Below are positions 49,205-59,665 of a stretch of DNA of 64,000 nt, piece after piece (position 1 is the stretch's first letter; the number at the start of each line of letters is the position of its first letter). The DNA is taken from assembly GCA_032622095.1 (NCBI GenBank), contig CP136064.1:111650004-111714003 (forward strand), written 5' to 3'. Made by a program: the position numbers and the translations under genes. The notes under the pieces are model-generated. The model had not been told where the DNA came from. It ran no database searches and saw only the letters and a list, made by a program, of their open reading frames with translations. Origin of the DNA: Siphonodentalium dalli (lineage: Eukaryota > Mollusca > Scaphopoda > Gadilida > Siphonodentaliidae).

Positions 49205-49640
49205 GGACGCCGGTGGTCCCGTCGGTAGAATGCTCGGGGCATTATGCCGCCATTTGCCATCTAGCGCTGACGAAGCTGGTTCGAATGCCGACAAGCGCGG
49301 ATTCGCGATCCACTCTAAGTGAGGATAATCTGATTCGTGTATCTGGACAAGTTTGTCGGTCCATTTCCGGGGTCGGTATTTCTACACACAGCGGAGTGTT
49401 TCTCGGTGAATTTACTCTCTGCGTAGACTTTCCTCCACCCGTAAAACTGAAAACGTCGTTACATCCGCATAGGGGTGGAAATCCGCACCACCCATGCCCC
49501 GTGATCCCTGTCGAACGGCGACGGCATACAGATACCGCTATACAACACGGATATAAGTCGCTTTCACGTGCTAATGTTTGGAGACACCAACACACCAATC
49601 TCGATGCAGCGCTCAGCACGCTTTTGTCCATAGATTGTCA
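49205..49640 (+). mobile_element. tRNA-derived SINE candidate
   Basis: The head resembles a tRNA: TGGTCCCGTCGG (49,214-49,225) fits a degenerate box A and GGTTCGAATGC (49,278-49,288) fits box B, at a spacing usable by RNA polymerase III. A GC-richer body of about 340 bp follows. The 49,213-49,644 open frame covers the element in the same strand and is probably fortuitous. The tail runs into TTGATTGTCGTTGATTGT, a short direct repeat of the kind found at SINE ends. Confidence 0.5.
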
Positions 49641-49775
49641 TTGATTGTCGTTGATTGTACAACAATGCGCCGATCCCAGCTTGCGACCAGGTGGTTTCGC
49701 GAGACCAAGTTCTGACATGGAACACCGTGATTATTAGGGTGGTCTAGACCTGAGACCAGAATTCAGCCGATTGGG
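49641..49775 (-). repeat. Inverted relative of the 45,166 foldback end
   Basis: Complementary matches to 45,166-45,290 include GGTCTAGACC, GACCAGAATTC, CACCGTGAT and CCCAGCTTGC. The similarity is patchy over about 110 bp, so it is either the other terminus of a composite element or an independent copy. Confidence 0.5.
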
Positions 49776-49910
49776 TGCATGATCGGTCATCAGCAATGAA
49801 GTTGCTAACTTTATCATGTTTAGATAACTACAACCATTTCTCAGCCGACAATGCAAACCGTTCTATAGTCGATCACCTGTGAGAAACTAAGCAGGGATCT
49901 TGCGTTTGGG

Positions 49911-49924
49911 AAGAACAGATGACT
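49911..49924. repeat. Target-site duplication, LINE 3' side
   Basis: AAGAACAGATGACT matches exactly the 14 bases at 57,290-57,303. The two copies bracket the minus-strand LINE, the hallmark of target-primed reverse transcription. Confidence 0.9.
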
Positions 49925-49975
49925 CTTCTTTTCTTTTTTTTTATAATTTATTCGTATTTTTGGTAACAGTATATT
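49925..49975 (-). terminator. A-rich tail and polyadenylation signal of the LINE
   Basis: On the minus strand AATAAA (about 49,947-49,952) precedes a run of nine A followed by GAAAAGAAG directly at the target-site duplication. A second AATAAA lies farther upstream near 50,045. Confidence 0.75.
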
Positions 49976-50065
49976 CATAGTATTACATAATTTTTTAACA
50001 TGAATACAAAAAACAATACAATACAAAATGTATATATATAGCTTTATTTACTTAATATCATTTAT

Positions 50066-50269
50066 TTATTTTTTGTTCATGAGAACCCTCTTCATCTTCC
50101 AATGCCAATTCAGATACTTTTTGCTTGGTCTCAATATTCTATGATGTGCATCATCAGCCAATTTAACATGGTTGGGCATTCGAGTTTCAACTTTCTGAGA
50201 AATTTCAGACAGTGAAATAATTTTCTTCCCAGGACGGTACATATGTGTGTACTGTCTTTGTAGAATTTG
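50066..50269 (-). other. 67-codon open frame in the LINE 3' segment
   Basis: Between a TAG (50,270-50,272) and a TAA (50,066-50,068) the minus strand reads QILQRQYTHMYRPGKK and later LADDAHHRILRPSKKYLNWH. Its mixed, charged composition looks protein-like and it is separate from the ORF2 end. It might be a 3'-transduced host exon or an unrecognised part of the LINE. It has no ATG near the start that would make it a stand-alone gene. Confidence 0.3.
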
Positions 50270-50486
50270 CTATATATATGTAGCATAAGGCTGTTTTTGT
50301 TTTTTAGATACTAAATGGAATTAAATTGTTTGTTAAAAGACTAATATATATTGGTTTTGGTCTAAGAAAACCACATGGCACTGCAGAGGTTTGGCTTCTT
50401 TTTTTTATTTTAGTTTTGTTTGTGTTATTATTAATTGAGTACAATAGTATTATTTTGTTTTGTTTTGGTATTTTATCTGTGTTATA

Positions 50487-53400
50487 TTATACAAGGTTGC
50501 TGTTAATGGACTGAAGGACACTGTCCCATTTTATACCTAAGAATTTGGCTGAATGTTTGTTCCATTTACAGGCATGTTTCTCAATGTTGTATTCCTGTGA
50601 AATGTACTGGTTAGCACCTTTTAATGACAGCTCGGTCTTTTTGCATCGAGTTATGTAAATATATCTTTTTGTTAGAAGAATTATATTATTTATTGCAAGA
50701 GAATGTTTCTCTTTAAAAGGTACATCCAAATAGTATTTCTTCTTTTTTCAAGTGTTGGTCTAGCTCACATGTTTGTATCAGTAATTTTGAGAAATGGTGC
50801 CATATCGGTTTTACTTTGTGGCATTCTACTAACAAGTTTTGAATATTTTCTTGTTCTTCCCCACAAAAAGTACATACATTGCTTGTTATTATTTTACATT
50901 TTTCTAGAAAGACATTGGTAACTAGCATATTATGGTTTATTTGGTACTGGAATGCTTGTAATTTAGTATTTGAGGTTGTTTTGAATGTCCTTTTATATAT
51001 TTGTTCCCAGTCGCTTTTTGAAAAGGTTCGGTCTAATTTATAGTTCCATCCAATTTGAGCACTGGGTTTATTTGGGAACAAAAGTTTCACAAATTCCCAA
51101 TATAGAAAATGGTTGAGGTTTTCCTTGTGTGCAATGGTCTGTAAGATCTGATTGGCTTTTGGTTCATCAAGTTTGTGTTTTATAACTTTAATGTCTTGTC
51201 GCCAGGCTGAGGGGATGGATATCACCACGCCCTGTAAGGTTAGGTAATTAATTTTCAAGCCGTATATTTGAAAGAATTCCTCATTATTCATAAATGTGCC
51301 ATCATGTTTTAGAATATCATTTATATATACTATCTGTCTGTCAATCCATGTTTGAAAGTAGATCGGTTTATACTGCCTCTTTATAAGGCTATTGTGAAAT
51401 ATTGGTTGACTCATGTATTCGTCAGGGGTTTCTGGTTCTTTTTGTAATAAGGCATAGGCAGATATGACATCTTTCCAAAAAGGGTTGAAGTGTTTTGCTA
51501 AGGTGGTAAGACTGGCTTTATTTAGATTCAGTATTGCTGTGCCACCATATTTATTAATTTTTTCCAGAAGGATCATTTTCCATTCTGAATAGTTAAAAGG
51601 GTCCATTAATTTTTTTATCCATGTCACCTTAAGTGATTTAAAAAAACATGTTAATTCTGGTAGCTTCAGTCCTCCATCTGTTGTATTTTGAATGAGAGTC
51701 TATCTTTTTAACCTGTCCCTTTTACCATTCCAAAAGAAATTGTAAAATATAGTTTGGATTTCTTTAATTAGAGAACTGGGTGGGTTAGGTAGTACAGTCA
51801 TGATTTGTATAAGGGTAGGTAGTGCTAACATTTTAATTACTATTATTTTCCCAATATGAGACAGTGTCCTTAATGCCCAATGCTTGAGTATTTTTTCAAC
51901 ACTTTCTTTTTTCTTATACCAATTTTCTAACACATATTGTGGATCTTCTAAATCAAAAGTAATACCAAGGGACTTGAATGTTCCTCTTAGATTCCATTTA
52001 ATGTCCATGTCTGTTTGGAAGGTATCTAAGGAACCCTTGCTTTTCCCGAACCACACCGCTTCAGTTTTTTCAAAGTTTGCTTTTAGGCCATATATATATT
52101 CAAATTGTTTTATTAGTTCAATAGCTTCTTTGAAAGAGGATTGGCAACCATTTAACCACAGGATAGAGTCGTCTGCACATTGACTTATTTTATATTCTCT
52201 ATTATCCACTTTGATTCCTTCAATATTATCATTGTTTTTTATTGTTGCAGCAAATGGACCCATGCAAAGAATGAAAAGATAAGGCGACAAAGGGTCGCCT
52301 TGTCGAACTCCCCTTCCAATTTTAAAAGATTTGGATAAGTGGCCATTATTATACACTAGGCTATTGGCATCATTGTAGAGGGTTGCAACCCGTTTACATA
52401 AGGATTCACCAAAACCAAAGAATTTTAATGTTTTTTGAATATAGTTCCAATCAATAGAGTCAAATGCTTTTTCGTAATCAAGGAGAAGCATTAAGCCAGG
52501 TATTTGTTTTTCTTCACATTCTAACAGCAAATCATACGTTAAACGTGTGCATTCGCCTATATATCGGCCTTTTAAAAAACCTTTTTGTGTATCGATTATC
52601 ATGTCTTTCAAATGTACTTTCAGTCTATTTGCAATCACTGAGGCTGCAAGTTTATAATCTACATTTAACAAAGTAATAGGCCTTAAATTTTTAATGTAGG
52701 ATTTATCTTTTCCTGGTTTGGGTAGACATGTTATCATACCTTGACGCTGGGTGATAGACATAGAGTCATTTTTGTATGCTTCATTGATAGACTCAAGTAG
52801 GTACCCGGAAATGTCTTTCCAAAAAAACTTGTAGAACTCGGCAGTATATCCATCGACACCAGGTGACTTATTGGGTTTCATTGCTTTCAAAGCATTTCAA
52901 ACTTCATGAAGAGTAATGGGGCCTTCTGCATCTTTTGTGTCCTCCTTTAATTTTGTTTCAAGAAATGGGTTATTTTTTATCTAGAAATCTTTCTACTTCA
53001 TTTTCTTCATTTGATACTTTATTATTAGCTGTGTATAGCTTTTTATTGAATTGTCGCTGTTCTTCTAGTATCTCATTCATGTCAGTTATAGTGTTCCCAT
53101 CATCTTTAGTTATTTTTGGAATAAGTTTTTCATTATAGTTTCTTTTTTCTAAATATGCGAAATACTTAGTATTCTTTTCCCCCTCTGCGTGCCACTTGGC
53201 CTTTGCCCTTGTTAGTATGCCTCTAACGTGGTCTTCTCTCATTACCTGGAGTCCCTGTTCTAATTTATGAAATAGAATAAGGTATTTTTCCTCTTTGGTT
53301 TCATCAAATTTTATTTGGGCTTCTGCCATTTCATCTTCCATTTTTTTTGTTTTTTCAAAGTAATTATTTTTCTTTCTAGAACAATATGGTATATATTTTC

Positions 53401-53514
53401 CTCGAATTTCCATTTTTATCATTTCCCATAGCATTTGCGCATCAATATTATAGCTATTTTCTCCTGTGGAGTATTTTACAACTGTTGATGCAATAGTTTC
53501 TTTAACTAATCTCA
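50487..53514 (-). pseudogene. LINE ORF2: reverse transcriptase and C-terminal region
   Basis: The RT makes element cDNA at a nicked target. From the 52,890 position (TTG, inside a longer ancestral frame) visible blocks are KAMKPNKSPGVDGYTAEF, LRPITLLNVDYKL, LLLDYEKAFDSIDW (first catalytic Asp at residue 138), GVRQGDPLSPYLFIL and CADDSILWL (Asp 240 and 241; the usual aromatic before ADD is Cys). The C-terminal part carries CTFCGEEQENIQNLLVECH, a CCHC-like knuckle typical of L1/Tx1 proteins, then a tail ending near 50,487. Damage: a one-base shift near 52,980, TGA at 52,897-52,899, TAG at 51,700-51,702 and a shift near 50,715-50,730. Frames on either side of both stops are otherwise continuous. 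Confidence 0.9.
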
Positions 53515-54060
53515 TATATATTTTGAAGACCTCTGTTTGTATGTTTGTCTGTCTGTCTGTCATTAATACAAATCTACGATTCTCGACCGATCGGGACGAA
53601 ACTTGGTACGTGTGTGTACTTTGACCAGGCGGTCGTCGTTGTCGTATTGGCGAGTCCGTGCGGCGCCCGCTTCGCGCATGCGCAGACGAGATCTCGGAAA
53701 TGGGTGGAGCTATTGACTTGACATTTGCTATGTGAATGTATCTTGCCCCGGATACGAATTTTATCGGGTCGCCGAGCCCGTGCGACGCCAGCTTCGCGCA
53801 TGCGCAGACGAGATCTCGGAAACGGGTGGAGCTATCGACTTGAAATTTGGTATGTGAATGTGTCTTGCCCCTGATACGAATTTTATCGGGTCGCCGAGCC
53901 CGTGCGACGCCAGCTTCGCGCATGCGCAGACGAGATCTCGGAAACGGGTGGAGCTATTGACTTGAAATTTTTTATGTGACCAGATCTCGGAAACGGGTGG
54001 AGCTATCGACTTGAAATTTGGTTTTTGAATAGCCCGGACAACGTCGGGCTCATCGGCTAG
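53515..54060 (+). mobile_element. Helitron-like repeat nested in LINE ORF2
   Basis: It starts near TATATTTTGAAGACCTCTGT with a TGTCTGTCTGTC tract and ends with hairpin AGCCCGGACAACGTCGGGCT, CATCGG and CTAG at 54,057-54,060, followed by T. It separates the ORF2 endonuclease (ending about LLNDLEYI) from the RT linker (beginning about RLVKETIASTVV). The internal array has 122-bp units, each with GCGCATGCGC (53,674, 53,796, 53,918) and GACGAGATCTCGGAAACGGG. No clear target duplication is seen, as expected for Helitrons. The 53,574-53,923 frames are repeat artefacts. Confidence 0.65.
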
Positions 54061-54079
54061 TTATATATATTCTAGATCA

Positions 54080-54780
54080 TTAAGTAAGGAATTGTTAAAT
54101 TTCCAAGTACCTTTTCCTTTTTTTGGTCATTAAATGATATTCCTATATTAACTGGGGCATGGTCTGACCTATATTTGGAACCAATGTCTGCTGTTTGGAT
54201 GTGAGGTACTAAGTCCTCTGAAATTAGAAAGTAGTCGAGTCTGCTACATTTTCCTTTTGGTCCATACCATGTATATCTTTTTTTTTCTGAATTGTTTTGT
54301 CTCCATATGTCTACTAAGTCTAATTCACCAATTATTTCTTTTATTTGTTGTAAGTTTTTTGGGATATTTTCTCTACTATATTTATAGGTGTCAAGATTGT
54401 AATCTTGTACTACATTCCAGTCACCAACCCAGATTGTCGACAGATTGCCAAGTTCTACAACCTTTTCTTTGATGGATGAGAAAATTTTTGACTCTTCTCT
54501 GAAATCAATGATAGTCTCTCATTTTGTAAATTCATGTCTATAATGATATAGTTGCCATCAGGATCAGTGATTGTTTTATTTATCGTGTATTCAAAGGAGC
54601 TATTGAAACCAACTGCTATTCCCCTACTATTGCTACTAAATTTTGCTACTAAATTTTTTGGAGTGGAATGTGTATCCACAAAGACACTTATGTCATATTT
54701 TTTCCGGAATATATTAAAAAAATCTCTTCTTTTAATGTTGTCTGAAGCCATGCCTCTGCAGTTTACTGCCCTATATTAAT
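54080..54780 (-). pseudogene. LINE ORF2: APE-type endonuclease domain
   Basis: This is the domain that nicks target DNA to prime cDNA synthesis. On the minus strand it starts AVNCRGMASDNIKRRDFF and continues DISVFVDTHST, then after a frame change near 54,490 IWVGDWN (54,415-54,432, the GDFN motif), YTWYGPKGKCSRLDYFLIS and YRSDHAPV (54,150-54,173, the SDH motif). The order matches apurinic-like endonucleases of LINEs. The frame begins right after a stop at the start of the NCRG block, so little sequence precedes the domain. Confidence 0.85.
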
Positions 54781-54999
54781 GACCATGAGAGTTTATAACA
54801 TATTAATTCATTGAATTGGCATTGTGTAATAATAAACATACTGCAATTTATTGCCCCCCCCTTCCCAAAAGCTTGCTGCCAATATATGATGTTGAAAGAG
54901 TTTCGGTGTTGTGAACACCTGCAAGTTTTCATTTGCATCCGAATATGAATTTTGGAGCTCTGGAAAATAATTGTGTATTTACGCAATAAGTAGTCTTTT

Positions 55000-56170
55000 C
55001 TTCTTCTATTCGGTTTCTTAGGAATATTATAAATAATTCAGCCGCTCAACAGCTCAGCACCCACTGGCGGTTAGTCACCTGTCACCCACTCAGCCCTAGG
55101 CTGAATGAGCGACAGGCATTCACCTTCGCTAAGCACTGACCCTCCTGAGCGGCAGAAGTTAAATAAAGTACCTTTCTGTCATCTATCACTTTTTCCATTG
55201 TGATGAGAAATTAAGCATTAAACAATTAAATGTATAAAATTAACAGAATAGATTAATATTCAATTATAGTTTAAGACGGCTCTTTCCGACTCACATTTGT
55301 AGGTCAGCCTCTTAATAATATTATGAACAATGAATAATTCAGCCATTCAACAGCTCAGCGCCCACCGGCGGATAGCCACCTGTCACCCACTCAGAACTAG
55401 GCTGAATGATCAACAGGCAGACACCGTCACTAAGCCCTGACCTCCTGAGGGGCCAATGTTAAATAAAAATACTTTTCTGTCTTCAATCTTTTTTCTTTTT
55501 TCATTATGATGAGAAATTGAGCATTGAACAAATTAAATGTATAAAATTAACAGAATAGGTTACTATTCAATTGTACTATTTCCGCATCATTTTTTTTATA
55601 GGCCAGTATTTTATAGATATTAGGAGCAGTAAATATTTCAGCCGCTCAACAGCTCAGCACCCACCGACGAAAAGTTACCCGCCACCCACTCAGCTCTAAG
55701 CTGAATGAGCAACAGGCAGTCACCGCCACTAAGTACTGAACCCCTGAGGGGCAGAAGATAAATATATTATTTTTCTGTTATCTATCTAATTTTTCAATTA
55801 TGTTGAGAAAACTGAGCATTAAACAATCAAATGTATAACAGTTAACAGAGTAGATTAATATTCAATTGTAGTTCAAGACGGCTATTTCCGACTTATGTTT
55901 AGATCAGTCTCTTAAAGCTGTTATGAACAAAGCTCAGCTCCCCAGCCACTGGAAACAGTCAACCATCACCCAATCAGCATTAGGCTGCAAGAGGGACAAT
56001 TAACCATTCCTGCCCTCGAAGAGGTGTACAATTATAGTAAATTCCCCCTTTTCAATCTATGTTTTCTTTCCGTAGTCAGGTGATGATAAATTAAGCATTT
56101 AAACGATTACCAATGTAATCTGAACAGAGTAAAGTAATTTTCAATTGTATTTAAGGGCTAAATGAAAAGA
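55000..56170 (-). repeat. 300-bp tandem array between LINE ORF1 and ORF2
   Basis: Units start at about 55,040, 55,341, 55,640 and a truncated one at 55,930 (period 299-301). Each contains GCTCAACAGCTCAGC, ACCCACTCAG-CTAGGCTGAATG (near-palindromic), CTGAGGGGC, GAGAAATTGAGCATT and TTCAAGACGGCTNTTTCCGA. No long frame is open through it. Because the array is inside the target-site duplication it travelled with the LINE or formed within it. Confidence 0.85.
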
Positions 56171-56267
56171 AATAAGTACAATGTACTAGTATAACCTTTC
56201 CCAATTCCATGAACCTGTACATGTATTTGGAAAAATATAATAAATTACAAAAGTCATTTCACTGAAG

Positions 56268-57049
56268 TTATTTTCTTCCCAATTTAAGATAGGGTTGTTT
56301 CTTGAGGTACATGAGTTTTGTTTTTTTCTTCTCGTCATCAGGCAGTTCACTTCTTTGTTTCAAAAGTTGCGAACGAAGTTTCCCAAGGCTTGGTGGCAAG
56401 TCATCCGATATGCCATATCCTGTCCCCGCTTTGAGTTTTCTCGCTGCTTCCAGCACTATGTCTCTATCTTCGAGATTCAAGAATCTGATGATTATATCGG
56501 GGGTATCTGGTTTGCCTGAAGGAAATCTATGACAGGCGGCAAAACCTGACATCTCTTCTGTTAAAATTCTGAGGGATGTCAACACTAACTTTAAAGTTTC
56601 TGATGTTGTTTTATATTTGCTGCCATTAACTCCTTTTACTACAAGTCTAGCTTTGTCACTGAATTATCCAATTCTTGTAGTTTATTTTCAACTATTTCTT
56701 CACAAATTTAGTTTTTACTCAGTTTATTTTCCATTTCCAAAAGTTTCTGCTCGTAAGTTGATTCCATTTCAGCGAAACTTTGTTCGTATTCCTCCATCCT
56801 GTCTTCAATTTTGGAGACTCTCTTTGTCGATTCATCGGTTGTATTTTCAATGTCAATCACCTTTTTGGTCAAATTTTCCACCTTGATTTCAACTTCACCT
56901 ATTTGCCCTATAATTGAGGTATGAAGATTTTGGAAGCATTTGGTAATGTCCTCAAATGACTTACATTGATACATATTTTCTTTATCTTTTTCCTTGTCTT
57001 TATCCTTATTCTTTTCGGTTTTGTTTCGTGTTGTGACTGTTGTTGCCAT
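56268..57049 (-). pseudogene. LINE ORF1: coiled-coil RNA-binding protein, broken
   Basis: ORF1 proteins of this group form coiled-coil multimers that bind the element RNA. The ATG at 57,047-57,049 opens MATTVTTRNKTEKNKD, followed by a lysine-rich segment and a heptad-like stretch (VENLTKKVIDIENTTDE, KIEDRMEEYE) ending at 56,708. Coding potential then continues in a second frame (EEIVENKLQELDNSVTKL) and a third (LVVKGVNGSKYKTTSETL, then 56,585-56,268 with DIIIRFLNLEDRDIVLEAA and SDDLPPSLGKLRSQLL). The last part matches the RRM/C-terminal domain of L1-type ORF1. Two frameshifts break it. Confidence 0.8.
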
Positions 57050-57289
57050 TTTTTTCACCGCGATTCTTGTCACCTATTTTCGTGAGTTTTTTTTTATAAT
57101 CAACCAACTGCTCGTTTTTACTGGTTGTCTCGTAATACTGCCGACTTTTCTAATATTGTTGACTATTTTCCGACATTAGCTGTCTGTTTTTATACGCTGG
57201 TTTGCGTTTCAATCATTTTAAATGATGTTTTTTCCCGGAGCTCGTGGTCCAAAAACGTCCTTACCGCTCACGTGTCATACCGGAAGTCC
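57050..57289 (-). promoter_or_regulatory. LINE 5' untranslated region
   Basis: About 240 bp between the 5' target-site duplication and the ORF1 ATG. It should hold an internal promoter in an active copy. The region includes CCGGAAGT-type and CACGTG motifs near 57,270-57,290, which are common in TATA-less promoters. Confidence 0.4.
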
Positions 57290-57303
57290 AAGAACAGATG
57301 ACT
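57290..57303. repeat. Target-site duplication, LINE 5' side
   Basis: AAGAACAGATGACT, identical to 49,911-49,924. Confidence 0.9.
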
Positions 57304-57337
57304 TGAAAGAATCGTATGATTTTTTTTATGTCGCTTG

Positions 57338-57592
57338 CTAAAGTATTCCAAACCTTAAAAGTGCTAGTAATGAAAAATTGTTTGAATGTCTCGAGTAAGC
57401 AAAAGTAGTTTTCAAAATCGCTCGAGTTTCGCAGAAAATATCGGCTGATGTCATGGGGAGAAGTAGGTCTGTTAAGAATGTGGGGGTTTTACCGTTAACA
57501 AATTTGTGCATTAAACATATCTTTTTTTGAAAGCCTTTCATAATGTCAACTGTTTTTGTTTTGTTTGGGTGACATCGGACACTAAGGTACAT
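57338..57592 (-). pseudogene. Possible C-terminal fragment of another LINE RT
   Basis: The minus-strand peptide has KKICLMHKFVNGKTPTFLTD, LLLP and later ETRAILKTTFAYSRHSNNFS and FGIL. This is similar in pattern to the LVYKxxNGLAPxYLxDLL...R...N.FS...WN segment at the C-terminus of Jockey/CR1-type RTs. It is short and lacks the RT core, so it is only a candidate. If correct, the Tx1/L1-type LINE was inserted into an older LINE fragment. Confidence 0.3.
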
Positions 57593-57603
57593 TATCTGTT
57601 ATT

Positions 57604-59164
57604 ACTAGTATGTGAGGCTGATAATTTCCCAACTTTTCGACTACCAATGGACATTTTCTATAATCAGTATATTAAGAAACGCTTTGTTGCGAAATGGGGT
57701 GTATTGGTTCGACACAACAATCCGATGTGGAGTGCGGGAAAGCAGAATAGCTTGACTGAATCCAATTTGCCCATCATACTAACGTTAAAGTACTGGAAAT
57801 ATTCCATCAACTAACTTTAACTAGAGGTGGGCTGTCCCAATGGGACCAAGGATATCCCCATGTCAGCCAGTGTGTGAAATGTTTTACATACTCAAGTGAT
57901 GCTCTGGGGAAAGGTTAAGTCGGACGCACACATAGATGGTCTAACTGACATATTGATTTCACTGTTGCGGAAATGTTTAAATCGAACAATGGGGATAACA
58001 TCACAATAAAGTCGGACGGAGCTCATAATTGCAGGTGCACGTGTTCCAATGGTACTAAATATCTGTGTAAAGTTATGAAAAAATGCCGAACAATGTAGGA
58101 ATGAAAGCTCGGACAAAGTTGCGGTTACGGACGGAAAGGCGGAAAGAAGAACGCAATGACAGACTGGCGGTAAATCAGACTGACGGACAAACTGATTCGT
58201 ATATACGAACGGCGGGTTTTTCCCCCCGATTTTATAATATGCCTTGAATCAGTATACCACCGAAAATGTATCATATTCCCGTGCTGAGAGAAGCGAAGGC
58301 TTAACCACTGTGTACATACGACACCGGAAACAGTTAGCATCCCGAGCGATTTTATACGACTGGGTGCAGATATCAGGCTTTTTCTCGTAGACTTTGACAC
58401 TTTCCAAATACCAACCTCCGCATGTGCATGGCAGATATGTTGTAGTTAATGGTCGTTATTGTCACTTTGGCATAAATCGCAAGGTTCATTCATCAATTGA
58501 CAATTTAGGCGAGTACTCGCACGAAAAGTCATCACCTAATTTTGTTTTAAAATGAGAAAAAATAGAATAGCGCATAAATCTAACAAACAAATGGTTATAA
58601 TATACATATGATGATTTGATCTGCGTTATATATAACGTATCTGGTATCAATGATGCAGTTTCTTGACAAAAATTCAAATTAAAAAAGCCAGGTGTACGGC
58701 AGTATGCAAATGTAGCCCGTGGACAACGGTACTGCAGTATGCGAATTCGGTGTACGGCGTCATGTTTTTAAAACACAAATCTAGGCCTTGCGCAATGATT
58801 TGGGCATGTACCTGGGTATTGAACTTCTCACTAACGCGAGTGATGTGGATTTTGAACATATTTGAGCACAAGATTGCTCTATTTGCACGATAAATCAATA
58901 ATTCGTATTTTCCATGATTAATAAAACTTTGTGGCACACATGAAGTGAATGCATTGGCATGCGACTGGTTATTAGATGATCTGACCACTGCCGCTTCTCA
59001 CAGAAAGATGTGTCTGACACCAGAATGTGAAAGGAATGATATAATTAATACATGTGCGTGTTTGGTGGGGTGGGTGGGATTGCAGTGTGCGCGACTGCAT
59101 GCATTTGCATGTATGTATAACATGTTATAACATGCTATCGGAATGTACGTATAGCACAACCAGA
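57604..59164. other. No gene seen
   Basis: AT-rich sequence. A short segment near 58,125-58,210 (ACGGACGGAAAGGCGGAAAG, GACTGACGGACAAAC) looks like an eroded dispersed repeat. Confidence 0.45.
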
Positions 59165-59665
59165 CTGTAAAATCTGAGACGACACGTAAAACACATACAC
59201 CACCAATCGCAGCAGATAATCCTGATCAAGATAAAGAACGATGAAGATCCCACTTGTGTGACTATTGTGGCAGATCTTTCAGCAGGCTGCATGCACTAAA
59301 GCTGCATTAGAAATCGCAAAAGCAGTTGCAACGTGTGTGGTAAGGTTTTCTGCCAACCGTCAAAGTTACGCTATCTCAAAGCGTCACATGCTGGAATCGC
59401 CATCGGCCAATGTAAAAGATGTAAGAAAAACTTCAAGGCACGGGGGTCGTTGAATAGACACAACAAAACATGCCATGCAGATGCAGATGCACCAGAATTC
59501 CCATGTGATGTTTGTTCTAGGACGTTTTCCACCAAATTCAATATGGAAGACCACAAGAAGGGGAGGCACAAACTCACACGATACCAGTGCAGATGTACGA
59601 AATGTTACAATGGCGATCAAGTCTGAATAAACACGAAACGCTATGTAAAACTGACACACAAATAC
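59165..59665 (+). pseudogene. Decayed C2H2 zinc-finger sequence
   Basis: At least five C2H2 finger units are visible across frames: NLRRHVKHIH (end of one), CDYCGRSFSRLHALKLH, CNVCGKVFCQPSKLRYL-H, CKRCKKNFKARGSLNRH-CH, CDVCSRTFSTKFNMEDH-RH, then CTKC-RSSLNKHETLC. C2H2 fingers bind DNA or RNA. Frames change near 59,230, 59,305 and 59,610, and a TAG follows the first full finger, so the locus is a pseudogene or an exon set with errors. The longest clean frame is 59,333-59,626. Inter-finger linkers are short and variable rather than TGEKP. The family is not assigned. Confidence 0.65.

Larger units (their letters stand above)
49925..57289 (-). mobile_element. Full-length Tx1/L1-type LINE (minus strand), inactive
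   Basis: A 7.4-kb non-LTR retrotransposon framed by a 14-bp target-site duplication. In its own 5' to 3' order: a 5' untranslated region of about 240 bp, ORF1 (57,049-56,268), a long inter-ORF segment with a 300-bp tandem array, ORF2 with an APE-type endonuclease (54,780-54,080), a nested foreign insert (54,060-53,515), reverse transcriptase (53,514-51,700), a C-terminal CCHC-like region (51,700-50,487), a 3' segment, and an AATAAA with A-rich tail at the 3' end. Coiled-coil ORF1, ORF2 motif order and tail fit the L1/Tx1 group. It is inactivated by stops at 52,897 and 51,700, several frameshifts and the insertion. Confidence 0.9.

Noticed and set aside
49213-49644. 143-codon open frame as a gene
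   Set aside because: It coincides with a SINE-like unit that has polymerase III box A and B signals. The opposite strand is open as well, pointing to high GC rather than selection.
53574-53923. MREAGVARARRPDK-type repeated protein fused to RT
   Set aside because: The repeat is the nested 122-bp array and the fusion to the RT frame is created by the insertion.
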